Made by a program: the position numbers and the translations under genes | NCBI GenBank assembly: GCA_002699485.1 | Contig: PAAV01000040.1 | Span: 1 to 50,198, forward strand | Length of the DNA: 50,198 nucleotides | Source: Chloroflexota bacterium | GTDB lineage: Bacteria > Chloroflexota > Dehalococcoidia > Lucifugimonadales > UBA2962 | Reading direction: 5' to 3' | The notes under the pieces: generated by a model | The model's database searches: none | Told to the model about the DNA's origin: nothing | Seen by the model: the letters and a program-made list of their open reading frames with translations, nothing else | Shown: piece after piece, positions 16,420-25,091 of the stretch | Layout of the letters: each line of letters starts with the position of its first letter | Numbering within the stretch: the first letter of the stretch is position 1

Positions 16420-17760
16420 ATGCGGACAAGTTCAATTTCCGTAAAGCACATTATATGGTTTGCGTGCCTGGTAATTTTGTTTATCTGTGCTTTTGGACAA
16501 ATCGTATCGGCTCAAGACAACGCCCCTCATGCTGCAACTATTTCCATTTCTGGAATAATCGATAAACCAGAAGCCAGGATACTCGCAAAAAGCATAAAGT
16601 CGGCGCACGAAAATGGTGCCACTTTGATAATTCTCCTTATCAATACTCCTGGAGGAGATCTGGAATCAACTCGTCAAATGGTAGGATCAATATACGATAG
16701 CTCTCTCCCCATCGCGACTTTTGTATGGCCTAGTGGTAGTCAGGCAGCATCCGCAGGGACGTTTCTATTGGCTGCCGGCCATCTTGCTGCTATGGCTCCC
16801 TCAACCAATGTAGGGGCAGCCACTCCAGTATCAATAACAGGTGAGGATCTACCTGAAACTATTGCCGATAAAGCAACACAAGATGCATCGTCATTTCTTA
16901 GAGGTATAGCGCGTAATAGAGATAGGAATGTACAAGCCTATGAAGAAACCGTTACCAAAGCCAAGGCATATTCAGAAATTGAGGCTTTAGATGCTGGATT
17001 AATCAATGTTATTTCTGATGACCCACAGCAGCTGCTAATAGACATAGATGGGTATGTTATAAATGAAGAGGAAAAAGAAATTGAGTTGAATACTGCCGAC
17101 CTTGTTATAAAGCCCATACAACCTGGATTTCTGGATCGGTTCCTGCAGTTTTTAGCAAATCCAAATATAGCACTAATCCTACTAGCAATAGGATTTGTAG
17201 GTATTTTAATAGAGTTGATTAATCCAGGGGGCTTCGTTGCAGGGATAACAGGGATTGCTGCAATAGTTTTAGCTCTTGTGGCTCTTGGAAATTTACCCGT
17301 TAATTGGATGGGTTTTCTTCTCATTGGACTGGCAGCGGTTCTGTTCTATATAGAGGTGCAGGCAAGCGGTTTAGGAATAGCGGGGCTAATTGGTGGAGCA
17401 CTATTTATACTAGGAGCAATACTTCTGTTTGGAGGATTTTCTCAAACCGATCTCAATGGACCGAGTTTTATGGCTAACATATGGGTTTTTGTAGGTATCA
17501 GTATAGCCATAGGTTTAGTAATGATTGTTTTGATTAAAGCTTCACTTGATGCGCGTAAAAATCGATACAAACCTGACGAAAAAGTTACTGTTGGACAAAT
17601 TGCAAAGACTATTACTGATTTGAATCCTACCGGAACGGTTTATTTTTCAAGCGAAGAGTGGAGCGCCATCAGTGAAACTGGGCTATTGATTAAATCAGAC
17701 TCTCAGGTGGTTATAACCAATAAAGATAAACTTATATTGAAAGTTAGAGCTGTTGATTGA
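16420..17760 (+). CDS. NfeD family membrane serine protease (long form)
   Basis: The 446-residue protein has a signal/membrane segment (8-30), a ClpP-class protease domain, about four or five membrane helices (about 245-375) and a C-terminal OB-like domain (385-446). In the protease domain S111 (QAASAGTF) and K151 (ADKATQDA) match the Ser-Lys dyad of the archaeal homologue PH1510. These proteases cut hydrophobic stretches, classically of the stomatin encoded next door. The slipin gene follows after 111 bases, so the standard NfeD-slipin pair is intact. AGGAAA precedes the ATG. The pair is thought to act in membrane quality control. Confidence 0.9.
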   Translation: MRTSSISVKHIIWFACLVILFICAFGQIVSAQDNAPHAATISISGIIDKPEARILAKSIKSAHENGATLIILLINTPGGDLESTRQMVGSIYDSSLPIATFVWPSGSQAASAGTFLLAAGHLAAMAPSTNVGAATPVSITGEDLPETIADKATQDASSFLRGIARNRDRNVQAYEETVTKAKAYSEIEALDAGLINVISDDPQQLLIDIDGYVINEEEKEIELNTADLVIKPIQPGFLDRFLQFLANPNIALILLAIGFVGILIELINPGGFVAGITGIAAIVLALVALGNLPVNWMGFLLIGLAAVLFYIEVQASGLGIAGLIGGALFILGAILLFGGFSQTDLNGPSFMANIWVFVGISIAIGLVMIVLIKASLDARKNRYKPDEKVTVGQIAKTITDLNPTGTVYFSSEEWSAISETGLLIKSDSQVVITNKDKLILKVRAVD

Positions 17761-17835
17761 GTACAATAAAGAAGCAAGGTGTCTAAATTATTGCGAGCCC
17801 ATAGATTTCAGGATAGCTTGTATGATAATTTTGAC

Positions 17836-17854
17836 TTAACTAGGTATTAACTAG
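17836..17854 (+). repeat. Two direct TTAACTAG repeats upstream of the slipin gene
   Basis: TTAACTAG occurs at 17836-17843 and again at 17847-17854, with an 11-base period (about one helical turn), 18 bases before the slipin start. It may be a protein-binding site or chance in A+T-rich DNA. Confidence 0.3.
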
Positions 17855-17871
17855 AAACTGACGGAGGATTT

Positions 17872-18720
17872 ATGATTCCATATTTAACAGTAGTTCAACA
17901 ATATGAGCGATTAGGTGTTTTTTGGCTTGGAAAATTTGCAGGTCTTAGAGCTGGAGGTCTACATTTACTGGTTTGGCCTTTTCACTCCACGGCCAGAATG
18001 GATATGAGGGAAATCGTAATTGATATACCCAGGCAAACAGCCATTACAGAAGACAATGCACCAATTGATATCGACTTTCTGTTATATATGAGAATTGTCG
18101 CAGCGGAGAAATCCATTCTAGAAGTAATGGATTTTCGATCAGCTGTAGTGGGAATGGCTACAACTACCCTTAGAGCTGTTATTGGTGAAATGTCTCTTGA
18201 TGATGTTTTGGCTAAGAGAGAACATATCAATAGTACACTTAGAGCCCGCTTAGACGAAGTGACCGATCGTTGGGGTATTAAAGTTACCCAGGTCGAAATC
18301 AGAGAAATTGAACCTCCACCAGACATTCAGGACGCCATGAACAGACAAATGTCTTCAGAGCGCGTAAGAAGAGCTGCGATTATCGAAGCTGAAGGAATTA
18401 AAAAAGCTGCTATAACGACAGCAGAAGGTGAAAAACAATCGGCTATTCTTAAAGCAGAGGGAGTCAGGCAAAGCGAAATATTAACTGCAGAAGGAGACCA
18501 ACAGGCAATGAGCCTAAGAGGTCAAGGTTTAGCAGACGCTTTGAGCAACATTTCAAAAGTTGCCAAAGGAGTAGACAGCAAAACAATGAGTCTCAAATAT
18601 TTCGAAACACTTAGTGAGTTAGGTGCGAGTGCATCGACTAAATTCATATTCCCGATGGAATTCACTGAGATGCTTAAGCCTTTCCTAGGAATGGCTAAAG
18701 GCGATTCAAAATCTAAGTAA
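17872..18720 (+). CDS. Slipin (SPFH/band 7 stomatin-like protein) without an N-terminal membrane helix
   Basis: The 282-residue SPFH protein carries the band 7 domain from about residue 8 (YERLGVFWLGKFAGLRAGGLHLL). An Ala/Glu-rich coiled coil (about 165-225) and a hydrophobic C-terminal region follow. It pairs with the upstream NfeD protease. Most slipins begin with a membrane helix of 20-30 residues, but here the first residue is only a few positions before the SPFH domain. GGAGG at 17863-17867 fixes the ATG at 17872, so the short N-terminus appears real. It probably attaches to the membrane peripherally or through NfeD. Confidence 0.88.
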   Translation: MIPYLTVVQQYERLGVFWLGKFAGLRAGGLHLLVWPFHSTARMDMREIVIDIPRQTAITEDNAPIDIDFLLYMRIVAAEKSILEVMDFRSAVVGMATTTLRAVIGEMSLDDVLAKREHINSTLRARLDEVTDRWGIKVTQVEIREIEPPPDIQDAMNRQMSSERVRRAAIIEAEGIKKAAITTAEGEKQSAILKAEGVRQSEILTAEGDQQAMSLRGQGLADALSNISKVAKGVDSKTMSLKYFETLSELGASASTKFIFPMEFTEMLKPFLGMAKGDSKSK

Positions 18721-18734
18721 CTCTGCCTTATAGC

Positions 18735-19028
18735 TTATATGTCTGATTTAGTTAGGAACCTAATTGAAGGCTCGCCTGCTAAATAACTAGCTATTGCTTC
18801 GAGGGCACCTGTTTCAGTTCGCCAATTGAAATATTTTTCATAGTGGGCGCGAGATTCCCATGTCTCAAACACAACTAGGTCAGTTTCGTCGTCAGAGTTA
18901 AAGTAAAACCCGACGTCTTTACAGCCTTCAAATGAACGCGTGTCAGGAACAATCTTTCTGATATGTTCTTTAAATGCGTCCACTTGATCAGATTTCAATT
19001 TGAAGGTTATTAATACTTGGCTTTCCAT
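18735..19028 (-). CDS. Antibiotic biosynthesis monooxygenase (ABM)-domain protein
   Basis: The 97-residue protein fits the small dimeric ferredoxin-like ABM fold (YgiN/quinol monooxygenase-like). It has an opening strand VLITFKLK, a helix EAFKEHI-like, the segment VVFETWESRAHYEKYF and a final strand. Members act as cofactor-free oxygenases or as small stress proteins. The specific reaction cannot be told. It follows uvrC on the same strand by 25 bases and converges with the slipin gene. Confidence 0.75.
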   Translation of the reverse strand: MESQVLITFKLKSDQVDAFKEHIRKIVPDTRSFEGCKDVGFYFNSDDETDLVVFETWESRAHYEKYFNWRTETGALEAIASYLAGEPSIRFLTKSDI

Positions 19029-19053
19029 GATTATTAGTCCTGAATTATATATT

Positions 19054-20871
19054 TTAAAGTCTTTCTTTTATTCGACCCGCTAACGATATATTAAATCCTG
19101 GTAATGATGCAATATCCTCAATGCGGGCTTGCTGAACCATCTTAGTTGATCCAAACTTACGTAACAATTGTTTTCGACGCTGAGGACCGATTCCCGGTAT
19201 GGAATCCAATTTTGATGCAGTGGAAGATTTCGATCGCCGTTTCCTATGCAATGTGATTGCAAATCGATGAGCTTCGTCTCTTGATCTTTGGAGCAAATAG
19301 AGAGCTTGGGAAGACCGATCTAAAATGATTGGCTCAGGAGTTTCGGGAACAAATACTTCTTCTTCTTGTTTAGCAATGCTAGCTAATGGAATATCCTTCA
19401 CACCAAGCTCCAAGAATACCTGTAAAGCAGCACCCAAATGACCTTTTCCTCCATCTATTAAAACGAGATCAGGAATTTTCACCCACGAATTTGATTCACT
19501 GATATTCTCATTCAGTTTCTTGAATCTTCTTGTAAGTACTTCTTTCATCATCGAGTAGTCATCAATGCCCTTAACGTTTCTAATTATGAACCTTCGATAA
19601 TCACTTTTGTTTGGTTTACCGTCCTCAAATACCACCATTGATCCTGTTGAATTTGAACCTTGAATATTTGATATATCATAAGTTTCAATTCTGCGCGGTA
19701 TTCTGGGCAAATTAAGAGCTTCTTGTAATTGTGATAACGCTTCCTCAGTTGATCCTTCCTCAATTTGTTTAAGCTTCAATTGTTCGAGACCACGCTTCGC
19801 ATTTTCCTCCACCATACCTAGTAATCTTTTCTTTTCTCCGCGGTATGGAACGGTAAGGTTAACTTTTGTCGTCTTTTTTGCACTCAACCAAACTGCGATC
19901 TGTTCAATATCGGGTATTTTTTCAGGTAATAATATTTTCGATGGGATGTAATGGCTTTGACTATAAAATTGAGTTATAAAGGCTGATAGTATTTCGCTAT
20001 TAGAATCTTCAGATGTACCCTGCATAATAAACTGATCTCTTCCTACTAATTTACCTTTCCTAACGAAGAAAACTTCTATCCTGCTCTGGTCTAGATATTT
20101 TGCTCCCGCTATAACATCGATGTTTTCTCCAGACACATTGATTACTTTTTGTTTTTCATGAATTTGTTCGATTGCTGTTAATTGATCTCTCAATATAGCC
20201 GCACGCTCGTAATCCAAGTCTTCCGAGGCCTGATGCATATTTTGGCTAATCTTTTTAGTTACATCATCAGTTTTGCCTTCCATAAACATAATAACCTGTT
20301 GTATGACTTCGTTATAACCGTCGGCATCGACTGCCCCTGTACAGGGTCCAACACAACGATTTATATGGTAATCAAGACAGGGGCGCTCATCTTTGCCAGT
20401 TATATGTTTAGTACAAGATCGATAAGGGAATAATTTTTTCAATAACCCTAAAGTCTTACGTACGCTGCCAGCATTTGCATACGGGCCAAAATATCTTGAA
20501 CCATCATTATTAAGCTTTCTGGTTATATAGACTTGAGGGAACGGCTCCGCTGTGTCGATCTTTATGAAAGGATAAGATTTACCATCTTTTAGACGAGCGT
20601 TGAATCTTGGCTGGTTTTGCTTAATTAAATTGCTTTCAAGTAAAAATGCTTCTAATTCAGATTCTGTAATAATGAATTCAAAATCATCAATTGCAGATAC
20701 CATGCGTTGGATTTTTGGGGGCAAATTAGATTTTTTCTGAAAGTAAGAACGAACTCTGTTCCGAATAACCGAAGCCTTACCAATGTAAATTATTTTGCCT
20801 GATTTATCCTTCATAAGGTAAACACCAGGTTTCACTGGTAAATGAGTTAGTCTTTCTGAAAAATTACCCAT
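19054..20871 (-). CDS. uvrC: Excinuclease ABC subunit C
   Basis: The 605-residue protein has the complete UvrC layout. An N-terminal GIY-YIG nuclease (PGVYLMKD...IYIGKA, residues 16-33) makes the 3' incision. A Cys-containing region, a UVR motif (about 197-232, LDYERAAILRDQL) that contacts UvrB, and the RNase H-like nuclease that makes the 5' incision follow. The last 50 residues form a helix-hairpin-helix pair (IPGIGPQRRKQLL). UvrC acts with UvrAB in nucleotide excision repair. The length is normal. uvrA and uvrB are not in the window. Confidence 0.96.
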   Translation of the reverse strand: MGNFSERLTHLPVKPGVYLMKDKSGKIIYIGKASVIRNRVRSYFQKKSNLPPKIQRMVSAIDDFEFIITESELEAFLLESNLIKQNQPRFNARLKDGKSYPFIKIDTAEPFPQVYITRKLNNDGSRYFGPYANAGSVRKTLGLLKKLFPYRSCTKHITGKDERPCLDYHINRCVGPCTGAVDADGYNEVIQQVIMFMEGKTDDVTKKISQNMHQASEDLDYERAAILRDQLTAIEQIHEKQKVINVSGENIDVIAGAKYLDQSRIEVFFVRKGKLVGRDQFIMQGTSEDSNSEILSAFITQFYSQSHYIPSKILLPEKIPDIEQIAVWLSAKKTTKVNLTVPYRGEKKRLLGMVEENAKRGLEQLKLKQIEEGSTEEALSQLQEALNLPRIPRRIETYDISNIQGSNSTGSMVVFEDGKPNKSDYRRFIIRNVKGIDDYSMMKEVLTRRFKKLNENISESNSWVKIPDLVLIDGGKGHLGAALQVFLELGVKDIPLASIAKQEEEVFVPETPEPIILDRSSQALYLLQRSRDEAHRFAITLHRKRRSKSSTASKLDSIPGIGPQRRKQLLRKFGSTKMVQQARIEDIASLPGFNISLAGRIKERL

Positions 20872-20954
20872 ATTACTTAATTACAATACTAGGAGTACAC
20901 GAGTAGCCTGTTTTTAAATAACGAATTCCCAGGCGAGGCCTGATAACTTATTTA

Positions 20955-21287
20955 TTAATTTAAAGTTAAGGTTAATACTGCTAAAGCTGCTGCTAAGACT
21001 ATCGCGATACATGCGATATGAAGTAATTCTACACGCAAATAAGTGAACGCAGTGGTTTGAACCGCAGCTTGGGCCTTCGGTTGGACAACAACATGCTTTG
21101 ATTCCACTTGAGTGGAATTTGAAGGCACGTTAATTTCCTTGCTATTATCTTCTACGTTAGTTTCTTTTTCGTTAGAAAATGAAACTGATGTTTGTGCTTC
21201 GGTTAACCGCGCTGTAGATCCTCGGTTCTTTTTACGTGACTTCATAGCAGCTTGTTTTGATGCTACTTTCCTACCTTTTTTTGCCAT
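20955..21287 (-). CDS. Small protein with basic N-terminus and C-terminal membrane helix
   Basis: The 110-residue protein starts with a Lys/Arg-rich stretch (MAKKGRKVASKQAAMKSRKK) and a polar, low-complexity middle. It ends in one hydrophobic helix (about 87-108) with only two residues after it, so it looks tail-anchored with the basic part in the cytoplasm. I recognise no family. The basic N-terminus could bind nucleic acid or the ribosome, but this is speculation. It sits 21 bases downstream of the Xer recombinase gene and upstream of uvrC on the same strand. Confidence 0.6.
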   Translation of the reverse strand: MAKKGRKVASKQAAMKSRKKNRGSTARLTEAQTSVSFSNEKETNVEDNSKEINVPSNSTQVESKHVVVQPKAQAAVQTTAFTYLRVELLHIACIAIVLAAALAVLTLTLN

Positions 21288-21308
21288 TTATATACTTCCT
21301 TCTAAATT

Positions 21309-22271
21309 TCAGGATCTTGGGTGTGCTTTATTATATTCTTTTTTTAGATGATCGTTGCTCAGATGAGTATAAATCTGAGTGGTTGAGATGTCTGAGTGAC
21401 CCAACAACTCTTGTACATGGCGTAATGGAGCACCACCTTTTAGTAGATGTGTTGCAAAACTATGCCTGAGTAAATGAGGGTTTACTTCTCTTGTTAACCC
21501 TGCTTTTAAACTCCTCCTATTGAGTATAAGCCAAAAACCTTGTCGAGTCAGTCGTTTGCCATTTTTGTTTAAAAATAATGCCTGCCCTGACGTATCGATT
21601 TCTTGATCTGGTCGTCCATGAATTATATATTCATTTAATAACTTGCTAGCAACTGAATGTATTGGCAATATTCGTTCCTTAGAGCCTTTGCCTATAACTC
21701 TTATTAGATTTTGATTCAAATCAATGCTATCGATGTCGCAAGAGATTAACTCACTTACTCTGATGCCTGATGCATACATTAATTCAAACATTGCTCTGTC
21801 TCTGTAGTCGTCGGCTTTGGTTCCTCTAATTGCATCAAATAATGCATCTATTTCTTGTTCCGATAGTGTCGATGGGAGTGACCTAGATAGCTTAGGTGTG
21901 GAAATATGTTCACACGGATCAGATTGGATTTCATTTTCATCATACAGGAATTTAAAAAACGAACTCATGGATGCGATCTTTCTTGCTTTAGTTGAAACGC
22001 TGTAGCGGTTTCTGGCTAAATTATCTATGTACTCTTTGATATCGTTTGAACTTACTTCAGCCCAACTCCAATTCTTATCAGAAAAAGAGTGAGCTGTTTC
22101 ATTAAGAAACACGATTAACTGGCGTATATCTATCTGATAAGCGTCTAAGGTGTTGCCTGATGCTCCTCTTTCCACTTTGAGATACGATAGAAATAGGTTT
22201 AATCCGCCGAATGCTCGTTTTTTGTTACTTTCAAGATTCACATAGCATATTCTCGTTGATTTGTTATACAA
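21309..22271 (-). CDS. Tyrosine recombinase, XerC/XerD type
   Basis: The 320-residue protein has the phage-integrase-like SAM N-domain (about 23-115) and the full catalytic set: R171 (YASGIRVSEL), K195 (GKGSKER), H266 and R269 (HLLRHSFATH), H292 (LLGHSD) and the nucleophile Y301 (IYTHLS). The size and motifs match the host XerC/XerD enzymes that resolve chromosome dimers at dif, rather than phage integrases. No att sites or phage genes are nearby. The start is TTG 22271, with AGG four bases before it; GTG 22241 is an alternative. It diverges from lgt across a region rich in palindromes. Confidence 0.9.
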   Translation of the reverse strand: MYNKSTRICYVNLESNKKRAFGGLNLFLSYLKVERGASGNTLDAYQIDIRQLIVFLNETAHSFSDKNWSWAEVSSNDIKEYIDNLARNRYSVSTKARKIASMSSFFKFLYDENEIQSDPCEHISTPKLSRSLPSTLSEQEIDALFDAIRGTKADDYRDRAMFELMYASGIRVSELISCDIDSIDLNQNLIRVIGKGSKERILPIHSVASKLLNEYIIHGRPDQEIDTSGQALFLNKNGKRLTRQGFWLILNRRSLKAGLTREVNPHLLRHSFATHLLKGGAPLRHVQELLGHSDISTTQIYTHLSNDHLKKEYNKAHPRS

Positions 22272-22360
22272 AAACCTACGGTCCAGGGGTTCATAAATCG
22301 GAGGTTTTTACCTTAATCGAATCAATACTAAGACAATCAAGATTGAATTTTGCTTTCAAA

Positions 22361-22378
22361 ATACCAATAGATTGGTAT
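22361..22378. promoter_or_regulatory. Perfect inverted repeat between the Xer gene and lgt
   Basis: ATACCAAT and ATTGGTAT are perfect 8-base arms separated by AG. The site lies between the divergent recombinase and lgt genes, 67 bases before the lgt start. Its size is typical of a dimeric repressor operator. Confidence 0.45.
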
Positions 22379-22394
22379 CATTATTCTTAGTACT

Positions 22395-22410
22395 TTAAAT
22401 CATGATTTAA
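22395..22410. promoter_or_regulatory. 16-base perfect palindrome upstream of lgt
   Basis: TTAAATCATGATTTAA is a perfect palindrome lying 17 bases after the previous inverted repeat and 36 bases before the lgt start. It may overlap the lgt promoter. A+T richness raises the chance of coincidence. Confidence 0.4.
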
Positions 22411-22445
22411 CAATGCCACATAAAAAAGGCTGATAGCATCAATTT

Positions 22446-23336
22446 ATGATAGACATAACGGTTGGACCGAATCTTTTCACTATTCAGAATGGAATAAACT
22501 TAGCTTTAGCTTGGCATGGCATTTTTAGCCTTGTTGGAGTCATTACAGCTGTATATCTCGTTGCTCGGTGGGCCCCAATGAAAGGTATATCATCTGATGA
22601 TATGTACTCTGTTGCGGTTTGGTGCGTACTGGGAGGATTTATTGGGGCAAGATTGGTCCACGTTATTGATCACTGGGATTTTTACTCTGATAACCCTGTC
22701 CGAATAATAGCAATTTGGAGTGGTGGGATTGGAGTTTGGGGAGGAATACTAGGCGGTTTCTTCGGTGGAATAGCATATGTAGCTATAAAAAGAGTTCCAA
22801 CAAAGTATTGGGGCATCATGATGGATATAACAGCACCTGCGCTTCTTTTAGCTCAAACGATAGGTCGATTGGGTGACATAGCAAATGGCGAACATTGTGC
22901 AAAAGCAGCCAGTCATTTCCTAAGTTTTTCATGGACACACCCGCAAAGTCTTGCACAAAACTGTGCCTCGGGTTTTGGTACTGGTACTGAACCTGTTATT
23001 TTTTACGAAATACTTGGGAACATAATTATTATCGCGATACTCTTTGCCCTTAAAGATCGGCTGAAACCAGCTGGGATGTTGTGGTGTGTTTATCTTTCTC
23101 TTTATTCACTAGCTCGATTTGGAATCACGTTCGCTAGGGAGGACCGTATATGGGCTTTTGGGATGCAAGAGGCTCACTACATTGCATTAGTGTGTCTTGC
23201 AGTAACGATACCAATTCTTGTATATAAAGCTCGATTCATATCTCCTCCAGCTATTGCTGAGACCGTCCCTGTAGTATCTATACTAAACAGAGGCGGCAAC
23301 GATTCTAGAGCTAAACGCAGAAGGAAAGATGGATAA
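22446..23336 (+). CDS. lgt: Prolipoprotein diacylglyceryl transferase
   Basis: The 296-residue polytopic protein has about seven membrane helices and the Lgt signature GRLGDIANGE (140-149), with R141, N148 and G149. Lgt moves diacylglyceryl from phosphatidylglycerol to the lipobox cysteine of prolipoproteins. Its clients include the lipoproteins encoded at 2584, 4318, 33016 and 38275. In the helix holding the E. coli active-site histidine (FHGG), this protein reads GVWGG (about 96-100), so that residue is not conserved here. The C-terminal tail is short and basic. It converges with recJ with only three bases between the stops. Confidence 0.93.
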   Translation: MIDITVGPNLFTIQNGINLALAWHGIFSLVGVITAVYLVARWAPMKGISSDDMYSVAVWCVLGGFIGARLVHVIDHWDFYSDNPVRIIAIWSGGIGVWGGILGGFFGGIAYVAIKRVPTKYWGIMMDITAPALLLAQTIGRLGDIANGEHCAKAASHFLSFSWTHPQSLAQNCASGFGTGTEPVIFYEILGNIIIIAILFALKDRLKPAGMLWCVYLSLYSLARFGITFAREDRIWAFGMQEAHYIALVCLAVTIPILVYKARFISPPAIAETVPVVSILNRGGNDSRAKRRRKDG

Positions 23337-23339
23337 TCT

Positions 23340-25091
23340 CTACACAGATATAAAATCTATTATCTGTAACTGAATAGTTATGTTGCCTGCCCAATAATTC
23401 TCAGTGAGTTTAAACACGGCATCTATTTTATTTCCAAGTTGGTGATATCTTGAACCGAGTCCAAATCCAATCGCATCAAATCGATTCGAATCTTGTTCAA
23501 CTATAAATTTTATATGGTTATCTGTTTTTCCAACGGTTCTTGACTCATACACCTGTAATTGGCGGCTTAAGAATATTGGAGATGGATTACCTTGGCCAAA
23601 AGGCTCCATAGATTTTAAAAACTTTATATTATCGCTATTAACGTCGGATAGAGTTATTTCACATTCATATTCAATCGGTTTATTTGCGAGAGATTCAGCT
23701 TTCTGTGCTCCAATAGCTATAAGAAATTGTTGCTCAAATATATCAATAGATGAAGATTGCAATGTAAAGCCCGCAGCCTGGCTATGTCCTCCTATTTTTA
23801 AGAAATCTAATTGAGTATCCAACAAGCCTTGTAGAATTTCATAACCTTGAGGTCCTCTTGCACTCGCTCGGATATTATCTCCATCTTGGCAAGCTGCAAC
23901 TCCTGGTATTCCATATTTCTCACTGAGCTTGCCTGCAATTAATCCTAGTACGCCTGGATGCCAATTAGGTGAATAAACAAAAATTGCTGAATTTGAGGCC
24001 AAGTTATTTTCAGTAACAAGTTCGTTAGCCAATTGAATTGCCTTTGTTGAGAGATTTCTTCGATTCGTATTCAACTGATCTAACTGATTACACAATGCTT
24101 CTGCTTCGCCCACATCTTTTGTAGTTAAAAGATCCAGGCTTATTTTTGCGCTATCTAACCTACCTGCAGCATTAAGCCTTGGAATTAGAGTAAATGAAAG
24201 ATCTCTTGCACTCACAGTTTTTAAATTACAGTTAGCTTTCTGAGCAAGCGCTTTGATTCCAACGTGATTGGTGTATTTAAGAAGTTCTAGGCCCCGTTTT
24301 ACTATGAATCTGTTTTCTCCAATTAAAGGGCCTAAATCTGCAATCGTTCCAAGAGTTGCCAGGATATATAGATAGTCGGGCATCTTTTCCCCATATTTAT
24401 CGAAAAGTGCTTCGCAAAATTTCAATGCCACTCCTGCTCCAGTTAAATGTTTAAACGGATATCTGGACTTGGTTAGACCAGGATTAACAACCGGGACTCC
24501 TTCAGGCATTGATTCATTAGCAATATGATGATCAGTAACAACTACATTTATACCTAGATCTTTAGCAAAACTCACCTCTTTATATGCTGTTGTTCCACAG
24601 TCAACGGTAATGATTAATTTCGCCTGTTTTGAATTTAGGTAGGTTATAGCATCTTCATTTAAACTATGTCCTTCATTTATCCTATGTGGTATATAGGTAA
24701 TCACCGATGCTCCAATATGGTTCATAGTTTCAGCCAATATTGCGGCCCCTGAGATTCCATCTACATCAAAATCTCCGTATATAGCTATAGTTTCACCCGA
24801 TACGATTGCATCAAATACTAATTGAATACCTTCTTCAATGTTGGGCATTAACTTTGGATCGCAACTTAAAGCTTCATCAGATGCTATATACTGAGACGCT
24901 TCATCAGTAGAATTTACGTGTCTGTTTAACAATAAAACCGCTTGCAGTTTAGGCAGTTTAAAGCGCTGTTGTACTTCGTCTGAATGTAATTGTTTAAGTA
25001 ACCAGCTTTTCGAAACTAAAGGGTGATCTTCGTCAGTAAATAATCTTGTTTGATGTTCATTTGGCAAAATAATATGTCTATCGATCGACAC
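23340..25091 (-). CDS. recJ: Single-stranded-DNA-specific exonuclease RecJ
   Basis: The DHH-family exonuclease degrades single-stranded DNA 5' to 3' in repair and recombination. Motifs include GDFDVDGISGAA (motif I), DCGTTA and DHHIAN, followed by the DHHA1 domain with GGHSQAAGFT and an OB-fold C-terminus. The start is uncertain. The frame opens at ATG 25130, which would overlap fabF by 53 bases. GTG 25091 (583 residues, chosen here) overlaps fabF by 14, and TTG 25067 would not overlap it. None has a strong ribosome-binding site, so coupling to fabF translation is likely. Homologues begin near the segment SKSWLLK, just after these sites. Confidence 0.92.
   Translation of the reverse strand: MSIDRHIILPNEHQTRLFTDEDHPLVSKSWLLKQLHSDEVQQRFKLPKLQAVLLLNRHVNSTDEASQYIASDEALSCDPKLMPNIEEGIQLVFDAIVSGETIAIYGDFDVDGISGAAILAETMNHIGASVITYIPHRINEGHSLNEDAITYLNSKQAKLIITVDCGTTAYKEVSFAKDLGINVVVTDHHIANESMPEGVPVVNPGLTKSRYPFKHLTGAGVALKFCEALFDKYGEKMPDYLYILATLGTIADLGPLIGENRFIVKRGLELLKYTNHVGIKALAQKANCNLKTVSARDLSFTLIPRLNAAGRLDSAKISLDLLTTKDVGEAEALCNQLDQLNTNRRNLSTKAIQLANELVTENNLASNSAIFVYSPNWHPGVLGLIAGKLSEKYGIPGVAACQDGDNIRASARGPQGYEILQGLLDTQLDFLKIGGHSQAAGFTLQSSSIDIFEQQFLIAIGAQKAESLANKPIEYECEITLSDVNSDNIKFLKSMEPFGQGNPSPIFLSRQLQVYESRTVGKTDNHIKFIVEQDSNRFDAIGFGLGSRYHQLGNKIDAVFKLTENYWAGNITIQLQIIDFISV

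Noticed and set aside
20930-20944. CAGGC/GCCTG hairpin between the small membrane-protein gene and uvrC
   Set aside because: The five-pair stem with a three-base loop lacks a following U-run, so it is not a convincing terminator.
21309-22271. Tyrosine recombinase as evidence of an integrated phage or island
   Set aside because: Its motifs and length fit the host XerC/XerD group, and no phage genes, att repeats or tRNA junctions lie nearby.
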